A stretch of DNA of 64,000 bases, taken from the NCBI GenBank assembly GCA_028279875.1, contig JANQMU010000015.1:1-64000 (forward strand), read 5' to 3'. The stretch comes from Rhizobiaceae bacterium (GTDB taxonomy: Bacteria; Pseudomonadota; Alphaproteobacteria; Rhizobiales; Rhizobiaceae). Of the stretch, positions 51,180-60,880 are shown in pieces. The notes under the pieces were generated by a model. The model saw only the letters and a program-made list of their open reading frames with translations. It made no database searches and was not told the origin of the DNA. Positions within the stretch are counted from its first letter, which is position 1, and the number at the start of each line of letters is the position of its first letter. A program made the position numbers and the translations under genes.

Positions 51180-53237
51180 TTAACCGACTTGCCCGGGCAT
51201 CGCCAGCATATCCGTGGAGGCCGGCGCAAAACTCTGATTGGCAACCAGCCATTGCTGGGCGATTTCGGCCGGCATTGCCGGCGCAATCGCATTGCCCTGA
51301 AACTCGGTACAGCCGAGCCGGTGGAGGGCGTCGATTTCGGCCCGCCGCTGCATGCCCTTGGCAATGACCCTCAGATCGAACCGGTTGGCAAGATGGATCA
51401 TTGCTTCGACGACCACGCGGCTGCGCTCGTTGCGGTCGATGTCCGAGATGAATTGGCGGTCGATCTTCACCCGGTCGAACACATTGGCACCGGACTGCAC
51501 CAGGGAGGCAAAGCCGGTTGGAAAATCATCGATCTCCACCTGTATGCCCAGTGCGCGCATGGTGTTGATGGCGGCAAACGCGGACTCGTCCTGCGCCTCG
51601 ATGGCAAGCGTGTCGGCGATTTCCGCGGCGAGATGACTGGCCGGAACGCCGTGGTTCCGGGCCGTGCCCGTCAAGCCCTCGATAAAGCCGTGACGTTGTA
51701 ATTCGTGGCTGGAAACAGTCAGGGACAGCAGGCCGAAATCGAGACCTTCGCGATACCAGTTGCCGGCGGTTTCAAACGCCTGGGCAAATATGATCTGGTT
51801 GAGCTTGGGCATGCGCCCTGAATTTGCCGCCAGGGCAAGGAACAGTTCGGGCTTCAGGACACCGCGATCCCTGTGGTGCCAGCGGATGCGCACATCCACG
51901 CCGACCACACGGCGTGTCGCCACGGAGATCTGCGGCTGGAAGACGGGACGGAATTCGCCGTCGCGCAGCCCGCGGTCGATATCGCCCTCAAGCGTGCGGG
52001 TGTCCTGATGGTATATTCCAAGCCTCTTGGTGAACCAGGCGTAGGTGCCCTTGCCCTGGTTCTTGGCGTCATACAGAGCCAGATCAGCGGCAATCAGCAG
52101 ATCCTCCGCCGACTCGGCATCTCTGGGGTATCGGGCAATGCCGATACTGGACTTGATCTGCGAGGTCACCCCGAGAATGTCGATCGGCCGATCCAGCACC
52201 GCCAGGATGTCCTCGGCAATCGCTTCTAGTTCGTCCTGGGTGGATTCTGCGGTCCGGATGATGATGAATTCGTCTCCGCCCATGCGGCATGCGACCTGAT
52301 CGTCATTGGAAAACCGATCCAGCCGCGCGCCCACCGCCTCGAGCAGCTTGTCGCCATACAGATGGCCGTAGCCGTCATTGATCTTCTTGAAATTATCAAG
52401 GTCGAGATGGAACACCGCGATATTTAGCACCTCGCCGGTGTCGACCGGGGTCGTGGCGTCATGCAGCAATTTGATTGCGAATTCCCGGTTGGCAAGGCCC
52501 GTCAGACCGTCATGCTCGGCGGCATATTGCATTTCGTCGCGCGCGGCGATCAATTCGCGCGTCCGCCTCTCGATCTGGTTGGCCAGCGGGCGAAAGAGGA
52601 GCAGCCAGATGACGGCCAGAAGGGCAAGCGACAGGCCGATGATCAGGATGTGGACATTGCTGATGGCGGCAATGGAGGACCTTGCCTGCTGGCGGTAGAT
52701 ACCGATGACCTGGTCCATGGCGGGCAGGACCTGCGATGCCGCGATCTCCTCCATCGGCCCAAGATAGATGGCAGCCGTATCGGGCGAGTCCGGGGCCAGC
52801 CTGCCGAGCTGCCGGGCATTGGTGATCAGTGACCTGATCCGGTAGTCAAGCTGGTCCGGCGAGGAAAAATAGATGTCATAAAGGCGTTGCAGGGCCGCGT
52901 CGTCATCCCGCGCGGCATTGACCTGCCGGGCGAATTGCGTGTGCATGCGTTCCATCGTTTCGATGGCGTTTTCCAGCATGGCCAGACTCTCGATGCGGTG
53001 CTGCCTGCTGGTGGCGTGGAGGGCCCGCTCGCCCAAGAGGACGATCCGTTGCGACAGCATGCGCTGTTCACTGATGTTCTGAAGGATTTCCGAATCATCC
53101 TGTCCGCGTTCGACGCTGACATTCATCAGGAAATAGGAGGCGCCCAGCAGAACCAGCATGGCAGAAAGTGCCGTCAGATAGGCAATGCGGATCTTGAACT
53201 CGGATTGCGGCCCGAGATTTCTGAACAGACTCCTCAT
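51180..53237 (-). CDS. Membrane GGDEF-EAL protein with degenerate EAL domain
   Basis: 685 residues: membrane helix (ALSAMLVLLGASYFLM), a periplasmic PilJ-type helical sensor (SEQRMLSQRIVLLGERAL, to about residue 195), a second helix (VHILIIGLSLALLAVIWLLLF), GGDEF (about 235-400) with an intact CRMGGDEFIII, and an EAL-like domain (about 415-670). The GGDEF half should make c-di-GMP; no RxxD inhibitory site is visible. The EAL half reads GVDVRIRW for the EALLR region, LTVSS for the metal-binding NLS, and VIAKGMQ for the catalytic AEGVE, although DDFPTGFASL and KIDRQF remain. It is therefore probably not a phosphodiesterase. Its product could feed the Alg44-like PilZ protein. Confidence 0.9.
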   Translation of the reverse strand: MRSLFRNLGPQSEFKIRIAYLTALSAMLVLLGASYFLMNVSVERGQDDSEILQNISEQRMLSQRIVLLGERALHATSRQHRIESLAMLENAIETMERMHTQFARQVNAARDDDAALQRLYDIYFSSPDQLDYRIRSLITNARQLGRLAPDSPDTAAIYLGPMEEIAASQVLPAMDQVIGIYRQQARSSIAAISNVHILIIGLSLALLAVIWLLLFRPLANQIERRTRELIAARDEMQYAAEHDGLTGLANREFAIKLLHDATTPVDTGEVLNIAVFHLDLDNFKKINDGYGHLYGDKLLEAVGARLDRFSNDDQVACRMGGDEFIIIRTAESTQDELEAIAEDILAVLDRPIDILGVTSQIKSSIGIARYPRDAESAEDLLIAADLALYDAKNQGKGTYAWFTKRLGIYHQDTRTLEGDIDRGLRDGEFRPVFQPQISVATRRVVGVDVRIRWHHRDRGVLKPELFLALAANSGRMPKLNQIIFAQAFETAGNWYREGLDFGLLSLTVSSHELQRHGFIEGLTGTARNHGVPASHLAAEIADTLAIEAQDESAFAAINTMRALGIQVEIDDFPTGFASLVQSGANVFDRVKIDRQFISDIDRNERSRVVVEAMIHLANRFDLRVIAKGMQRRAEIDALHRLGCTEFQGNAIAPAMPAEIAQQWLVANQSFAPASTDMLAMPGQVG

Positions 53238-53455
53238 CGGGCCAGTTCAAGATTGCGCGTGGAAGAGCAGCCTGCGATCGGTCCCGTGCACGGGGTGTCC
53301 CCTCGCTGGTCTGTCAGCGTGTTCCCGGCATTGGCGGACAGTCCCATCTTCCCGTCTCCGTGCGCGCCCGACCGGCAGGCATGTCACGAATATACGCAAG
53401 GATGGTTAACCAACTGAAAATGGTTCGATGCTAGCGCCCGGTGCTTCGAGGCCCG

Positions 53456-54643
53456 TTAAAGCCGCACCCACGCCGCGTTCTTTTTCGAGGACTTGACGCA
53501 GGCCTCGATGAAGCGCATCCCGAGGAGGCCATCCTCCACGTCCGGGAAGATGACGCCCTTGGGTATTTTGCCGTTTTTCTTCCGTTTCGCGCGAATGGCG
53601 GTTGCGGCCTCGGTATAGATATTGGCAAAACCCTCAAGATATCCTTCGGGATGTCCGGGCGGGATGCGGGTCACCCGCTGCGCCGCTTCACCGGCTCCGG
53701 CGCCGCCCCGTGTCAGCAGCTGTTTCGGCTGGCCGAATGCGGTGAACCACAACTGATTGGGATGCTCCTGCTGCCACTCAAGCCCGCCCTTCGTTCCGTA
53801 GACGCGCAGCTTGAGGCCGTTCTCGTTGCCCGGTGCCACCTGGCTCGACCACAGCATTCCCTTGGCCGGCTTGTCCTTGCCGACCGCCCTGAACCGAAGC
53901 ATGATATGGGCATTGTCATCGAGCCGTCTGCCATCGACGAAGCGATCGAGATCAGCAGCGAGGCTGACGGTTTCGAGCCCGCTGACGAAACTCGCAAGGT
54001 TCCAGGCATGGGTGCCGATATCGCCGATACAGCCGCCGGCGCCCGATTGCGCCGGATCGGTACGCCACTCCGCCTGTTTGTTGCCGCTCTTTTCTTCCGG
54101 TTCGGTGAGCCAGTCCTGCACATATTCCGCCTGCACGAGCCGGATCGCGCCAAGTTTCCCCTTGGCGACCATCTCGCGCGCCTGACGGATCATCGGGTAG
54201 CCGGTGTAATTATGCGTCAGCACAAACAGCCGGTCACTCTTTCGCGCCAGAGTGGCCAGCTTCCTGGCGTCGGCAAGCGTCGATGTCAGCGGTTTGTCGC
54301 AGATCACGTGAATGCCCGCTGCCAGAAAGGCCTTGGCCACCGGAAAATGCATGTGGTTGGGCGTCACGATCGAAACCGCCTCGATCCCGTCTTCCCGTTT
54401 GGCCTCCGCCTTGGCCATCTCCTGATAGGAGGCATAGCTGCGCTCCGGCTCCAGGCCGAGTTCGGCGCCGGAAGCCCTGGCCCGGTCCGGATCGGAGGAA
54501 AGCGCTCCGGCGACAAGCTCGTAATGCCCGTCCAGGCGCGCCGCCAGGCGGTGCACCGCGCCGATAAAAGCCCCCTGACCGCCGCCGACCATGCCAAGAC
54601 GGATCTGACCGGTATTGCTTGCCGGTTTTGCAGCACTGACCAT
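53456..54643 (-). CDS. Gfo/Idh/MocA-family oxidoreductase (last gene of sugar operon)
   Basis: 395 residues from ATG 54643 (GAGGAGGA upstream). Rossmann N-terminus RLGMVGGGQGAFIGAVHRLAARLDG, catalytic-region ICDKPLTSTL (family usually EKP, here DKP), and a C-terminal beta domain with GGGCIGDIGTHAWN-type Asp/His residues (CIGDIGTHAWNLASF). It oxidises or reduces a sugar or polyol with NAD(P). The substrate is not resolvable. The gap to the preceding gene is 121 bases, larger than elsewhere in the operon. Confidence 0.9.
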   Translation of the reverse strand: MVSAAKPASNTGQIRLGMVGGGQGAFIGAVHRLAARLDGHYELVAGALSSDPDRARASGAELGLEPERSYASYQEMAKAEAKREDGIEAVSIVTPNHMHFPVAKAFLAAGIHVICDKPLTSTLADARKLATLARKSDRLFVLTHNYTGYPMIRQAREMVAKGKLGAIRLVQAEYVQDWLTEPEEKSGNKQAEWRTDPAQSGAGGCIGDIGTHAWNLASFVSGLETVSLAADLDRFVDGRRLDDNAHIMLRFRAVGKDKPAKGMLWSSQVAPGNENGLKLRVYGTKGGLEWQQEHPNQLWFTAFGQPKQLLTRGGAGAGEAAQRVTRIPPGHPEGYLEGFANIYTEAATAIRAKRKKNGKIPKGVIFPDVEDGLLGMRFIEACVKSSKKNAAWVRL

Positions 54644-54764
54644 GTATTCCTCCTCTGTCCCCAATATCTGCCGCCGCTTCTTCTATCAGAGTTGAGGCAG
54701 GAAAATCATCAAAAACTTCCGGCGGCCCACCGTGCCGCGCCGCTGTCCACGGACAATATGGCCG

Positions 54765-55895
54765 TCAGGCGAGCAGGGCGCCAGCCTCGTCCACACCGAG
54801 TGCGGCCGGACGCTCGCATTTTGTCTTCAAGGAAACAAAGCTTCCGGTTTCGCCCGATTCCAGAATGGCCGTCATGATCTCGACGACATGCAACGCCAGC
54901 TCCAGAGAACAGCGATGGGGACGGTTCTGCGATATCGCATGGGCCATGTCGGAAAGGCCGGCGGCGCGGTAATTGGCCAGCATCACGGTACCGTGCTTCT
55001 CGTTTGGTACGCCGAGCGGATGGTCCCAGTGAGGCCGCTCCGCCGCGCCGTCACCGCCCTGCATCAATTCGACATCGCCGCTGAAGAAGTTCGGATCGGG
55101 CAGATAGAGCGAGCCGGTTTCGCCGTAGAGTTCCATCGGTGCGTGCCCGTGCCGCCAGACGTCCCAGCTTGTGCCCATGGTGATCGTCGCGCCGCTGTGG
55201 AATTCCAGCAGGGCATGGATCGTCGTCGGGGTCTCGACGGTGATCTTCTCGCCGTTGCGCGGCTGTGAGGTGATGGTGCGCTCGGCCGACGGTGTCGACG
55301 ACATCGCCGCGACCCGTTTCACCGGCCCGATCAATTGCACCAGATTGGTAACGTAGTAGGGGCCGACATCGAGAACCGGCCCGCCGCCCTTTTGAAAGAA
55401 GAAATCCGGGTTCGGATGCCAGTCTTCCATTCCGTGGCTCATGACGTGGCAGGTGCCGCTGGTGACGGCGCCGATCGCCCCTGAGTCGATCAGTTGCCTG
55501 GCCTGCTGATGCGCTCCGCCGAGGAATGTATCGGGAGCCGAGCCGATGCGCAGTCCCCGGACCTGCGCCAGTTCGGCAAGACGCTCGCCGTCTTCGACGG
55601 AAAGAACGAATGGTTTTTCCGAATAGACATGTTTGCCGGCCTCCAGGATCATTTTGGAGACGTCGAAATGCGCCACCGGAACGGTGAGATTGACGACGAT
55701 GTCGATGTCGCCCGCCCGGACCAGCCCCTCCGGCGTTTCGGCCCGAATGCCGAATTCGCCGGCTCGCGCCTCGGCCGCCTCGATATTGAGGTCGGCGCAG
55801 GCGCGGATCTCCATGCCGCTGAACTGCGGGGCCAGGCGCATATAGGCGGCGGAGATGTTGCCGCAGCCCATGATGCCAATTCCAAGGTCAGCCAT
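54765..55895 (-). CDS. Gfo/Idh/MocA-family oxidoreductase
   Basis: 376 residues from ATG 55895, one base after the isomerase stop, with GGAGGCC upstream. Nucleotide-binding LGIGIMGCGNISAAYMRLA, canonical YSEKPFVLSVEDG with the catalytic Lys, and GGGPVLDVGPYYVTNLVQLIG in the substrate domain. It is translationally coupled to the TIM-barrel isomerase gene, a pairing common in catabolism of oxidised (keto) glycosides and inositols. The exact substrate is unknown. Confidence 0.92.
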   Translation of the reverse strand: MADLGIGIMGCGNISAAYMRLAPQFSGMEIRACADLNIEAAEARAGEFGIRAETPEGLVRAGDIDIVVNLTVPVAHFDVSKMILEAGKHVYSEKPFVLSVEDGERLAELAQVRGLRIGSAPDTFLGGAHQQARQLIDSGAIGAVTSGTCHVMSHGMEDWHPNPDFFFQKGGGPVLDVGPYYVTNLVQLIGPVKRVAAMSSTPSAERTITSQPRNGEKITVETPTTIHALLEFHSGATITMGTSWDVWRHGHAPMELYGETGSLYLPDPNFFSGDVELMQGGDGAAERPHWDHPLGVPNEKHGTVMLANYRAAGLSDMAHAISQNRPHRCSLELALHVVEIMTAILESGETGSFVSLKTKCERPAALGVDEAGALLA

Positions 55896-55896
55896 A

Positions 55897-56652
55897 TCAG
55901 GCCTCCAGCGGGGTTCGCAGCGCCGCAATCGAGCGGGCTGCAAACCGGTCAAAATCATTGGGATTGTCGTGTTCCATGACAAAATAGGATGTCTTCGTCT
56001 TCGCTTTCAAGGCAGCGATGAGCGCCGGCCAGTCGACCGTGCCGTGTCCAACATCGGCCCAGCCGTCCTCGTCGGCGCATTCGCCCTGCGGTGCAATGTC
56101 CTTTACATGGACGGCCGTGATCCTGCTTCCGTAGCGTTCTATCCAGTCCATCGGGTCACCGCCGCCGCGAATGACCCAGGCGATGTCCGCCTCCCAGTCG
56201 ATCTCCGGTGCACTGTCGAGGATGATCCGCTGCGGGATGCTGCCATCGGCAGCGGCAACGAATTCGAAATCGTGATTATGCCAGCCGAAACGCCGGCCGG
56301 TTGCCACGACGCGTTGATGGATGGCCGTCAGGCGATCGGCAAACCGCATCCAGCCGTCCCGGTCGGTCGGCCGGGCCTCGGCATCCAGATAGGGGCAGAA
56401 GATCGATTGAATCCCGAGCGTATCGGCGATCCGCTCAATCCGGTCGAAGCCGGTCTCCATATCGTCGACCGAGAGATGCGCGGTCGGCATGGTCAGGCCG
56501 TTGGCGTCGAGAAGCGCCCGAAACGCGGCGGCATCCTCGAACACGCCGCCGAACCCCTCGACCTGCGTGTAACCGAGCGCGGCGATGCGTTGCAGGACGT
56601 GATCCCAGGGCAGGAAATTGCGCGCGCTGTAGAGCTGGAAAGAAAGTTCCAT
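55897..56652 (-). CDS. Sugar phosphate isomerase/epimerase-like TIM barrel protein
   Basis: 251 residues from ATG 56652 (MELSFQLYSARNFLPW). AP-endonuclease-2/xylose-isomerase-like fold with LGYTQVEGFGG, FGWHNHDFEF, IDWEADIAWVIRGG, VHVKDIAPQG and a C-terminal EHDN, which carry the usual metal-binding Glu/Asp/His set. Members isomerise, epimerise or beta-eliminate keto-sugars. It lies between the transporter ATPase and an oxidoreductase. It probably processes the imported sugar together with the two dehydrogenases. Confidence 0.9.
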   Translation of the reverse strand: MELSFQLYSARNFLPWDHVLQRIAALGYTQVEGFGGVFEDAAAFRALLDANGLTMPTAHLSVDDMETGFDRIERIADTLGIQSIFCPYLDAEARPTDRDGWMRFADRLTAIHQRVVATGRRFGWHNHDFEFVAAADGSIPQRIILDSAPEIDWEADIAWVIRGGGDPMDWIERYGSRITAVHVKDIAPQGECADEDGWADVGHGTVDWPALIAALKAKTKTSYFVMEHDNPNDFDRFAARSIAALRTPLEA

Positions 56653-56689
56653 GTCGATTCCGTTCAATCAAGGAGGTTGATATCTGTTT

Positions 56690-57778
56690 CTAAAGTCTGA
56701 TTTCCGTCTCTGCGTCAAACAGGGATGCCGACGCGGGATCGAAGCCGATCTGCATTTTCTCGCCGGGACTGACGGTGCTTTGTCCGTCCATGCGAAAGCG
56801 GAATTCCTGGCCCGCCAGTTGTGACCAGACCAGCGTGTCGGAACCCATCGGTTCGACGACTTCGACGTCGATTTCCGCCTTGAACGGTTGTTCGCCCGCA
56901 TGGCGGCCGGTAACGATATGTTCGGGCCGGATGCCGAAATGGATCGGCCGGCCGGTTCCGTTGGTCGATGTGTCGAAAGTGTAGCGCGACGCGTCGATCT
57001 GCTGGTCCTGGCATTGTACAAGCGGTTTTTCACCGGTCGACAGCGTGCCCTCCAGAAAGTTCATGCCGGGCGAACCGATGAACCCGGCGACATATTTGGT
57101 GGCCGGATGGTTGTAGATGGCATGCGGCGTATCGAGCTGCAGCACCGATCCGCCGCGCATGATGGCAATCCGGTCGGCGAGCGTCAGCGCCTCGATCTGG
57201 TCATGGGTCACGTAGATCATCGTGTTGCTGAGCTTCTGGTGCAGTCGCTTGATTTCGACCCGCAATTCGGCGCGCAGCTTGGCGTCGAGATTGGACAGTG
57301 GTTCGTCGAAGAGAAAGACGTCGACATCACGCACCAGGGCCCGACCGATCGCCACCCGCTGGCGTTGCCCGCCGGAAAGGGCAGAGGGCTTGCGCTTCAG
57401 CAGCGGCTCGATCTGCAATATCTCGGACGCACGCGCAACCTTGTCGGCGATCTCGGCTTTCGGAACGCCGGCATTCTTCAGGCCGAAGGAAAGATTGCCT
57501 TCGACGCTCATCTGCGGATAGAGCGCATAGGACTGGAACACCATGCCGATGCCGCGGTCCTTCGGCTCCTTCCAGGTAACGTTCTTGCCCTTGATGAAAA
57601 TCTGGCCATCGGTGATATCCAGCAGTCCGGCGATGCAGTTGAGCAGGGTCGACTTGCCGCATCCGGAGGCCCCCAAGAGCACCAGGAATTCGCCATCCTC
57701 GATATCCAGATTGAGGTTCTCCAGCACTTTGACTTCGCCGAAACTCAAAGCGAGATTCTTGATTTCGATGCTCTTCAT
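56690..57778 (-). CDS. ugpC: Sugar ABC transporter ATP-binding protein, UgpC/MsmK type
   Basis: 362 residues with Walker A LLGASGCGKSTLLNCIAG, signature LSGGQRQRVAIGRALVRD, Walker B VFLFDEPLSNLDAKLR, switch VTHDQIEAL and a C-terminal OB/TOBE regulatory domain (HFGIRPEHI). This is the typical CUT1-family ATPase (MalK/UgpC-like). It follows the second permease by 4 bases and powers the sugar importer. The ugpC label denotes family, not glycerol-phosphate specificity. Confidence 0.93.
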   Translation of the reverse strand: MKSIEIKNLALSFGEVKVLENLNLDIEDGEFLVLLGASGCGKSTLLNCIAGLLDITDGQIFIKGKNVTWKEPKDRGIGMVFQSYALYPQMSVEGNLSFGLKNAGVPKAEIADKVARASEILQIEPLLKRKPSALSGGQRQRVAIGRALVRDVDVFLFDEPLSNLDAKLRAELRVEIKRLHQKLSNTMIYVTHDQIEALTLADRIAIMRGGSVLQLDTPHAIYNHPATKYVAGFIGSPGMNFLEGTLSTGEKPLVQCQDQQIDASRYTFDTSTNGTGRPIHFGIRPEHIVTGRHAGEQPFKAEIDVEVVEPMGSDTLVWSQLAGQEFRFRMDGQSTVSPGEKMQIGFDPASASLFDAETEIRL

Positions 57779-57782
57779 AGGG

Positions 57783-58667
57783 TCAGCCTTTCACGGCACC
57801 GGCGGCGATGCCGCGCACGAACAGTTTGCCGGAGATGAAATAGATCAGCAGGGGAACGGCGCCGGTCAGGATGGTCGCGGCCATGTTGACATTGTACTCC
57901 TTGACCCCTTGCGTCGAGTTCACGATGTTGTTGAGCTGCACGGTCATCGGGAAGTTCTGCGTTCCGGCGAAGATGACACCAAACAGGAAGTCGTTCCAGA
58001 TGCCGGTGACCTGCAGGATGATGGCGACGACGAAGATCGGCGGCGACATCGGCACCAGGATCTTCAGGAATATGCCCCAGAACCCGGCTCCGTCGACCCG
58101 CGCGGCCTTGAACAGTTCCATCGGCAGCGAGGCGAAGTAATTGCGAAACAGCAGCGTCAGGATCGGCATGCCGAAGATCGTGTGAATGAAGATGACGCCG
58201 TTGAGGGAGCCGAAGATCCCAAGTTCCCGGGTGATGATCACCAGCGGGTAGAGCATCACCTGATAGGGGATGAAGGAGCCGAAGATCAGGATGGTGAAGA
58301 ACACCTCCGCCCCGCGAAACCGCCAGAAGGAAAGGGCATAGCCGTTCACCGAGGCGATGACGATGGATATGATCACACTGGGGATCAGGATCTGCACGGA
58401 GTTCCAGAAACCGACCTTTAGGCCCTCGCAATAAAGTCCGGTACAGGCAGAGTCCCAGGCCTTCACCCACGGTTCAAAGGTCACTTCGACGGGCGGCGCG
58501 AAGATGTTGCCGAGGCGGATTTCCGGCATGCCCTTCAGCGACGTCATCACCATGATGTAAAGCGGCAGGAGGTAATAGAGGGCCGCCACGATCAGCACAG
58601 AATAGAGCATGATGCGGCCTGGATTGAAAATCCTGCGTGGGCGCGGGCCAATGGGTTCAAGTGCCAT
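57783..58667 (-). CDS. Carbohydrate ABC transporter permease, MalG type
   Basis: 294 residues from ATG 58667, just after the previous permease stop, with AGAGGAAG upstream. Six helices and the EAA-loop ELFKAARVDGAGFWGIFLKILVPMSPP (about residues 200-225). A periplasmic insertion with two cysteines (DSACTGLYCEG) lies after the first helix, like the larger insertion of glucose/mannose-type CUT1 permeases. Partner of the MalF-type permease upstream. Confidence 0.92.
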   Translation of the reverse strand: MALEPIGPRPRRIFNPGRIMLYSVLIVAALYYLLPLYIMVMTSLKGMPEIRLGNIFAPPVEVTFEPWVKAWDSACTGLYCEGLKVGFWNSVQILIPSVIISIVIASVNGYALSFWRFRGAEVFFTILIFGSFIPYQVMLYPLVIITRELGIFGSLNGVIFIHTIFGMPILTLLFRNYFASLPMELFKAARVDGAGFWGIFLKILVPMSPPIFVVAIILQVTGIWNDFLFGVIFAGTQNFPMTVQLNNIVNSTQGVKEYNVNMAATILTGAVPLLIYFISGKLFVRGIAAGAVKG

Positions 58668-58669
58668 AG

Positions 58670-59563
58670 CTACACCCGCTTCCTCTGGCCATATTCGAGA
58701 TAGACCCACGGGATCAGGATGATCAGCACCGTGGTCAGCATCACGGTCGACGCCGCCAGGGCCTGGCCGACATTGCCGCGCTCGAACATGAAATCATAAA
58801 CATATTTCGCCGGAACCTCGGAGGCGATGCCCGGCCCGCCCTTGGTCAGCGCCACCACGAGATCGTAAAGCCGCACGATGCCCGAGGCGATGATCACCAG
58901 GGTGGTGATGAAGACGCCCCTCATCATCGGGATGACGACGAAGATATAGGTCTTCCATTTCGGGATTCCGTCGACCCGCGCCGCCTTCCAGATGTCATCA
59001 TCGACCCCGCGCAGTCCGGCGAGCATCAAAGCCATCACAAAGCCGGTCCCCTGCCAGATGCCGGCGATCAGCAGGGCGTAGATCACCGTGTTGCGGTTGG
59101 AAATCAGGTCGAAAGTGAAACTCTCCCAACCGAGATCGCGGACGGTCTGCTGCAGGCCGAGACCGGGGTTGAGGATCCATTGCCACACCAGTCCGGTGAC
59201 GATGAAGGACAGGGCAAAGGGATACAGATAGATGGTCCGGAACGTGTTTTCGAAGCGAATCTTCTGGTCCATCAGGGCGGCCAGCACAAATCCGACGACG
59301 AGGGAGAATGTAAGCGACACGACCCCGTAAATGGCAATATTTTCGACCGACTTGGTCCAGCGCGACGTGTTGAACAGCCGCTCATATTGGGCGAAGCCAA
59401 CAAACTCATTGACCGGCAGCGAGCGGGACGCGGAAAAGGAATAGATCACCGTCCACAGCGAGCACCCGACAAAGACGACGAGCGTCGCGAAGATCATCGG
59501 CATGGCCGCGATCTTGGCGTTCAGGTTCCTGAGATAAGGATTCGGTCTGGCATCATCCGCCAC
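58670..59563 (-). CDS. Carbohydrate ABC transporter permease, MalF type
   Basis: 297 residues from the GTG at 59563 (VADDARPNPYLRNLNAK), chosen because GAGGAG lies 8 bases upstream. Six membrane helices, and EAA-loop DDIWKAARVDGIPKWKTYIFVVIPMMRG at about residues 190-215. It forms the sugar channel with the MalG-type subunit. The gene begins 75 bases after the binding-protein stop. Confidence 0.92.
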   Translation of the reverse strand: MADDARPNPYLRNLNAKIAAMPMIFATLVVFVGCSLWTVIYSFSASRSLPVNEFVGFAQYERLFNTSRWTKSVENIAIYGVVSLTFSLVVGFVLAALMDQKIRFENTFRTIYLYPFALSFIVTGLVWQWILNPGLGLQQTVRDLGWESFTFDLISNRNTVIYALLIAGIWQGTGFVMALMLAGLRGVDDDIWKAARVDGIPKWKTYIFVVIPMMRGVFITTLVIIASGIVRLYDLVVALTKGGPGIASEVPAKYVYDFMFERGNVGQALAASTVMLTTVLIILIPWVYLEYGQRKRV

Positions 59564-59638
59564 GGTATTCACTCCTCGGGGGAGGGGGGACCAGCCGGGC
59601 AGGCTGATCCCCGATCGCAATTCAGCGACTGCTTGCGA

Positions 59639-60880
59639 TCAGTCGGCGTTTTTGATGATCTCGACGTAGCGCGCCTGGGCTTCTTCCACCGGCATGTCGG
59701 GATCGTTGAAGAACTCGACCCAAAGGTCCTCCATCTGACCCGTGGTGTCGGATGACCAGGACTGCTCACCGCCCGGCAGAATATTGTCCGGGTTTTCAAG
59801 GATCTTGATGCCCTTCTTCATGCAGTCATTGGCGGCAGAAAGGTCGACATCACCGCGGATCGGCAAAGAACCCTTCTTCAGGTTGAAATCGACCTGGACC
59901 GGTTTGGAAACCAGCAGCGACGCCATTTCGAGCTGGGCCGCGACCACTTCCGGATTGTCGTCGGCCGGCTTCGGGAAATAGAACGCATCGCCGCCGGTAT
60001 CGAGGACCGGGTAGACGCCAAGCCCGGGCAGGCAGTCATATTCCTTGCCGGCGGTCTGCCCGGCGACGCTGAATTCGCCCTGAGCCCAGTCGCCCATGAT
60101 CTGCGCGCCGGCCTTTCCGGTGATCACCATATTCGCGGCATCGTTCCACGCCCGGCCGACGAAATTGTCATCGACCATGCCGCGCGCCGAAGCGATGGCT
60201 TCAAAGACCTGCGTCATCTGCGGGCCAGCGGCCGCCTCCAGATCCCGGTCGACATTGATTTTGCGGAAAAGATCGACGCCGCCGAGCGCAACCTGAAACA
60301 CGCCGGCCATGCCGTTGATCTGCCAGGCCTCACCGCCCACGGCGAGCGGGATGACGCCCTTTTCGCGCAGCGCTGGCGCAGCGGCGACGAACTCGTCCCA
60401 GTTTTTCGGTACTTCAAGGCCATTGTCTTCGTAGACGCCGCGGTTCAGCCACATCCACTGAAAGGAGTGAATATTGACCGGTACGCAATAGATACGGCCC
60501 TCATAGCGGCAGCTGTCGAGCAGTTTCGCGGGGCGGATGAAATCGGCCCAGCCGTCTCTTTCGGCGACCTCGGTCAGATCGGTCATCAGGCCGGCCTTGA
60601 CGAGTTCTTCAGCATCGCGGCCCGTGTTGAGCTGCGTAGCGCCCATTGGGTCGCCGCCGGAAATGCGGCTGATGATGATGGGGCGGGCATTGCCGCCGCC
60701 GGCAATCGCGCCGTCGACCCATTTGTGTCCGGTCTTGTTGAAAGCGTCCGCAAACACTGCGACCGCTGCGGCTTCACCACCGGACGTCCACCAATGGGTG
60801 ACTTCCAGTTCCGTGGCAGAGGCAACACTCAGCCCGCCAAGGATCGTTGTCGCCGCGAGCGCGGCCCGAAATCCAGTCAT
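59639..60880 (-). CDS. Sugar ABC transporter substrate-binding protein
   Basis: 413 residues. Short signal peptide (FRAALAATTILGGLSVASA), then a CUT1-type binding fold: LEVTHWWTSGGEAAAVAVFADAFNKTGHKWVDGAIAGGG, YCVPVNIHSFQWMWLNRGVYEDNGLEVPKNWDEF, and ITGKAGAQIMGDWAQGEF. The WWTSGGEAAAV opening and the VNIHSFQWMWLN segment resemble glucose/mannose-type binding proteins of proteobacteria as I recall them. First gene of the seven-gene operon, downstream of LacI-type operators. Confidence 0.92.
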   Translation of the reverse strand: MTGFRAALAATTILGGLSVASATELEVTHWWTSGGEAAAVAVFADAFNKTGHKWVDGAIAGGGNARPIIISRISGGDPMGATQLNTGRDAEELVKAGLMTDLTEVAERDGWADFIRPAKLLDSCRYEGRIYCVPVNIHSFQWMWLNRGVYEDNGLEVPKNWDEFVAAAPALREKGVIPLAVGGEAWQINGMAGVFQVALGGVDLFRKINVDRDLEAAAGPQMTQVFEAIASARGMVDDNFVGRAWNDAANMVITGKAGAQIMGDWAQGEFSVAGQTAGKEYDCLPGLGVYPVLDTGGDAFYFPKPADDNPEVVAAQLEMASLLVSKPVQVDFNLKKGSLPIRGDVDLSAANDCMKKGIKILENPDNILPGGEQSWSSDTTGQMEDLWVEFFNDPDMPVEEAQARYVEIIKNAD

